A program made the position numbers and the translations under genes. From the NCBI GenBank assembly GCA_004552515.1, contig SFOF01000110.1, positions 1-7,131 of the forward strand: a stretch of DNA of 7,131 nucleotides, read 5' to 3'. This stretch comes from Clostridiales bacterium (lineage in GTDB: Bacteria; Bacillota; Clostridia; Christensenellales; Aristaeellaceae). Under the pieces are notes generated by a model. It saw nothing but the letters and a program-made list of their open reading frames with translations, was not told the origin of the DNA and did no database searches. Numbering within the stretch: position 1 is the stretch's first letter; each line of letters opens with the position of its first letter. Below, piece after piece: positions 5,430 through 7,131 of this stretch.

Positions 5430-7131
5430 ATGCCCATTTCATTTAATGAGTCTTCCCGCGTGTTTCATTTGCAGGGCAAATCGTTCAGCTATTGCCTGTA
5501 TCTGGACGACGCGTTGGGCCTTATGAATCTCTACTGGGGCAGCCGCCTGCCCGACGGCGACCTCGGCTATCTCATGACCGGCTACTGGGGCGGCGCGTCC
5601 TTCGATTCCCCCGCCAGCCACGCCCCGCACGAGCTGCCCACCCGCGGCACGGGCTATTATGGCACGCCCGCCGTATGCGCGATGAACGAGCAGGGCAACG
5701 ACCTGGTCAAGCTGAACTACGTGAGCCACGTCATCACCGCCGGCAAGAAAAAGCTGGAGGGTCTGCCCGCCGTCTACACCGAATCCGACGCGGAGGCCAC
5801 ATCGCTCGTCATCACGATGGCCGACCCGCTGACCGGCCTGACCGTCGAGCTGCAATACAGCGTGCTCGAGGATCTGGACGCGCTCACCCGCAGTATGCGT
5901 CTTGTAAACGCCGGCGCCGAGAACCTGACGCTCACCCATATGCAGAGCGCCAGCGTGCCGCTCTACGGCTGTGATTACGACTATATCAATCTGAACGGCG
6001 GCTGGGCCCGCGAGCGCGCCGTCTGCCGCAATCCCGTCGGCCATGCCACTGTGCGCGTCGAGAGCCAGCGCGGCGCGTCCGGCCACGAGCAAAGCCCCTT
6101 CATCGCCGTGTGCGAAAAGGCGGCCACCGAGCACAGCGGCTCCGTCTGGGCGATGGCGCTGGTGTACAGCGGCTCCTTCCTGGCCGTCTCCGAGGTCAAC
6201 AACTTTGACAACACCCGCATCTCCATCGGCCTGAACCCCGAGGTCTGCCGCTGGCGTCTCGAGCCGAAGGAAACCTTCCAGACCCCTGAGGCCATCATGG
6301 TCTATTCCGGCGAGGGCCTGAACGGTATGTCCCAGCGCTTCCATAACGTCATCCGCCGCCGCATCGTGCGGGGCGTGTGGCGTGACAAGGCGCGTCCGAT
6401 CCTGCTCAACAACTGGGAAGCGACCTATTTCGGCTTCAACGAGGATCTGCTCGTGAAGATCGCCGAGGGCGCGAAGAACATCGGCGCGGAGCTGTTCGTG
6501 CTCGACGACGGCTGGTTCGGCAAGCGCGACAGCGACAACTGCTCGCTGGGCGACTGGGTGGTTGACAGGCGCAAGCTGCCCGGCGGCATCGAGGGCGTGG
6601 CGAAGAAGGTCACCGAGATGGGTCTGCTCTTCGGCCTGTGGTTCGAGCCGGAAATGGTTTCGCCCGACAGCGATCTCTACCGCGCGCATCCCGACTGGTG
6701 CCTGCACGTTGACGGCCGCTCCCGCACCGAGGCGCGCCAGCAGCTGATCCTCGACCTGTCCCGCAGGGAGGTTCAGGATTACATCATCGACGCGGTGTCC
6801 TCCGTGCTCAAGAGCGCGCCCATCGGCTATGTCAAGTGGGATATGAACCGCAACATGATGGAGTATTTCTCCGGCGATCAGGTTCCCGAGCGCCAGATGG
6901 AAACGCAGCACCGCTATATGCTCGGCCTCTACCGCACCATGGACGCGCTGACCACCGCCTTCCCCGAGGTGCTCTTCGAGGGCTGCTCCGGCGGCGGCGG
7001 ACGCTTTGACGCGGGCATACTCTACTATATGCCGCAGATCTGGACGAGCGACGACACCGATCCCGTCGAGCGCATGGCCATACAGTACGGCACCAGCATG
7101 GTCTATCCGCCCAGCGCCATGGGCGCGCACG
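5430..7131 (+). CDS. GH36 alpha-galactosidase (classical type), 3' end outside window (partial)
   Basis: I translated this gene by hand; it has 567 codons with no stop before the right edge, so roughly the last 160 residues (barrel end and C-terminal beta domain) are missing. The N-terminal beta-supersandwich (~1-320) is followed by the melibiase barrel with WEATYF (329-334), LDDGWFG (358-364), WFEPEM (404-409), KWDMNRN (469-475), EGCSGGGGRFD (517-527) and WTSDDTD (538-544). The likely nucleophile is D471 and the acid/base D541. From memory, these motifs match Geobacillus stearothermophilus AgaA/AgaB with a constant offset of 7 (W336, D478, D548). The enzyme releases terminal alpha-1,6-galactose from melibiose, raffinose, stachyose or galactomannan fragments. 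No signal peptide, so a cytoplasmic role on imported sugars is likely. Related genes are called aga, agaN, rafA or galA, so no symbol is assigned. The start has GGAGG 8 bases upstream. It diverges from the leftward glycosidase operon. Confidence 0.96.
   Translation, partial: MPISFNESSRVFHLQGKSFSYCLYLDDALGLMNLYWGSRLPDGDLGYLMTGYWGGASFDSPASHAPHELPTRGTGYYGTPAVCAMNEQGNDLVKLNYVSHVITAGKKKLEGLPAVYTESDAEATSLVITMADPLTGLTVELQYSVLEDLDALTRSMRLVNAGAENLTLTHMQSASVPLYGCDYDYINLNGGWARERAVCRNPVGHATVRVESQRGASGHEQSPFIAVCEKAATEHSGSVWAMALVYSGSFLAVSEVNNFDNTRISIGLNPEVCRWRLEPKETFQTPEAIMVYSGEGLNGMSQRFHNVIRRRIVRGVWRDKARPILLNNWEATYFGFNEDLLVKIAEGAKNIGAELFVLDDGWFGKRDSDNCSLGDWVVDRRKLPGGIEGVAKKVTEMGLLFGLWFEPEMVSPDSDLYRAHPDWCLHVDGRSRTEARQQLILDLSRREVQDYIIDAVSSVLKSAPIGYVKWDMNRNMMEYFSGDQVPERQMETQHRYMLGLYRTMDALTTAFPEVLFEGCSGGGGRFDAGILYYMPQIWTSDDTDPVERMAIQYGTSMVYPPSAMGAH

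Noticed and set aside
5281..5526. Small plus-strand frame of 81 codons in the spacer
   Set aside because: Its ATG lies inside the palindrome without a ribosome binding site, it runs out of frame into the alpha-galactosidase, and it would start upstream of the predicted promoter.
5439..7130. Open reading frame of 563 codons on the minus strand
   Set aside because: It is the codon-register antisense of the classical alpha-galactosidase, whose catalytic motifs are all intact on the plus strand. Its Ala/Val/His-rich composition is typical of antisense artefacts.

Overview
The window is a carbohydrate-degradation locus made almost entirely of alpha-glycosidase genes. Dense coding with high GC at third positions, strong purine-rich Shine-Dalgarno sites (GGGGAGGA, AAGGAG, GGAGG) and a glycosidase-rich gene content suggest a GC-rich Gram-positive anaerobe of the Clostridia type, perhaps from the gut. 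That placement is inference, because no phylogenetic marker is present.

Layout. Two transcription units diverge from a 248-base spacer (5182-5429). Leftward, on the minus strand, three genes follow one another tightly: a 626-residue non-canonical GH36 (clan GH-D) enzyme (5181-3301), a 707-residue GH31 enzyme (3273-1150), and a third GH36-like enzyme starting at 1150 or 1153 and cut by the left window edge. The first two are 27 bases apart. The second and third overlap at a stop/start junction, so they are probably one operon with translational coupling. Rightward, on the plus strand, a classical GH36 alpha-galactosidase starts at 5430 and is cut by the right edge after 567 codons.

The spacer carries a candidate promoter for each direction. 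The leftward one has a perfect TATAAT. The rightward one has an extended -10, TGGTAAAAT. A 30-bp, nearly perfect inverted repeat with a 16-bp perfect palindromic core and central CG (5274-5303) lies on the predicted leftward start site, which fits an operator for a LacI-type sugar repressor. Smaller repeats sit in the leftward leader.

How they work together. None of the four proteins shows a signal peptide, so all probably act in the cytoplasm on imported alpha-linked oligosaccharides. The classical enzyme should remove terminal alpha-galactose from raffinose- or melibiose-type sugars. The other three belong to related but divergent families whose exact substrates cannot be read from the sequence. 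No transporter, regulator, RNA gene, mobile element or CRISPR array was found. The most interesting points are the co-location of four distinct alpha-glycosidases, the divergent active-site motifs of two of them, and the operator-like palindrome.
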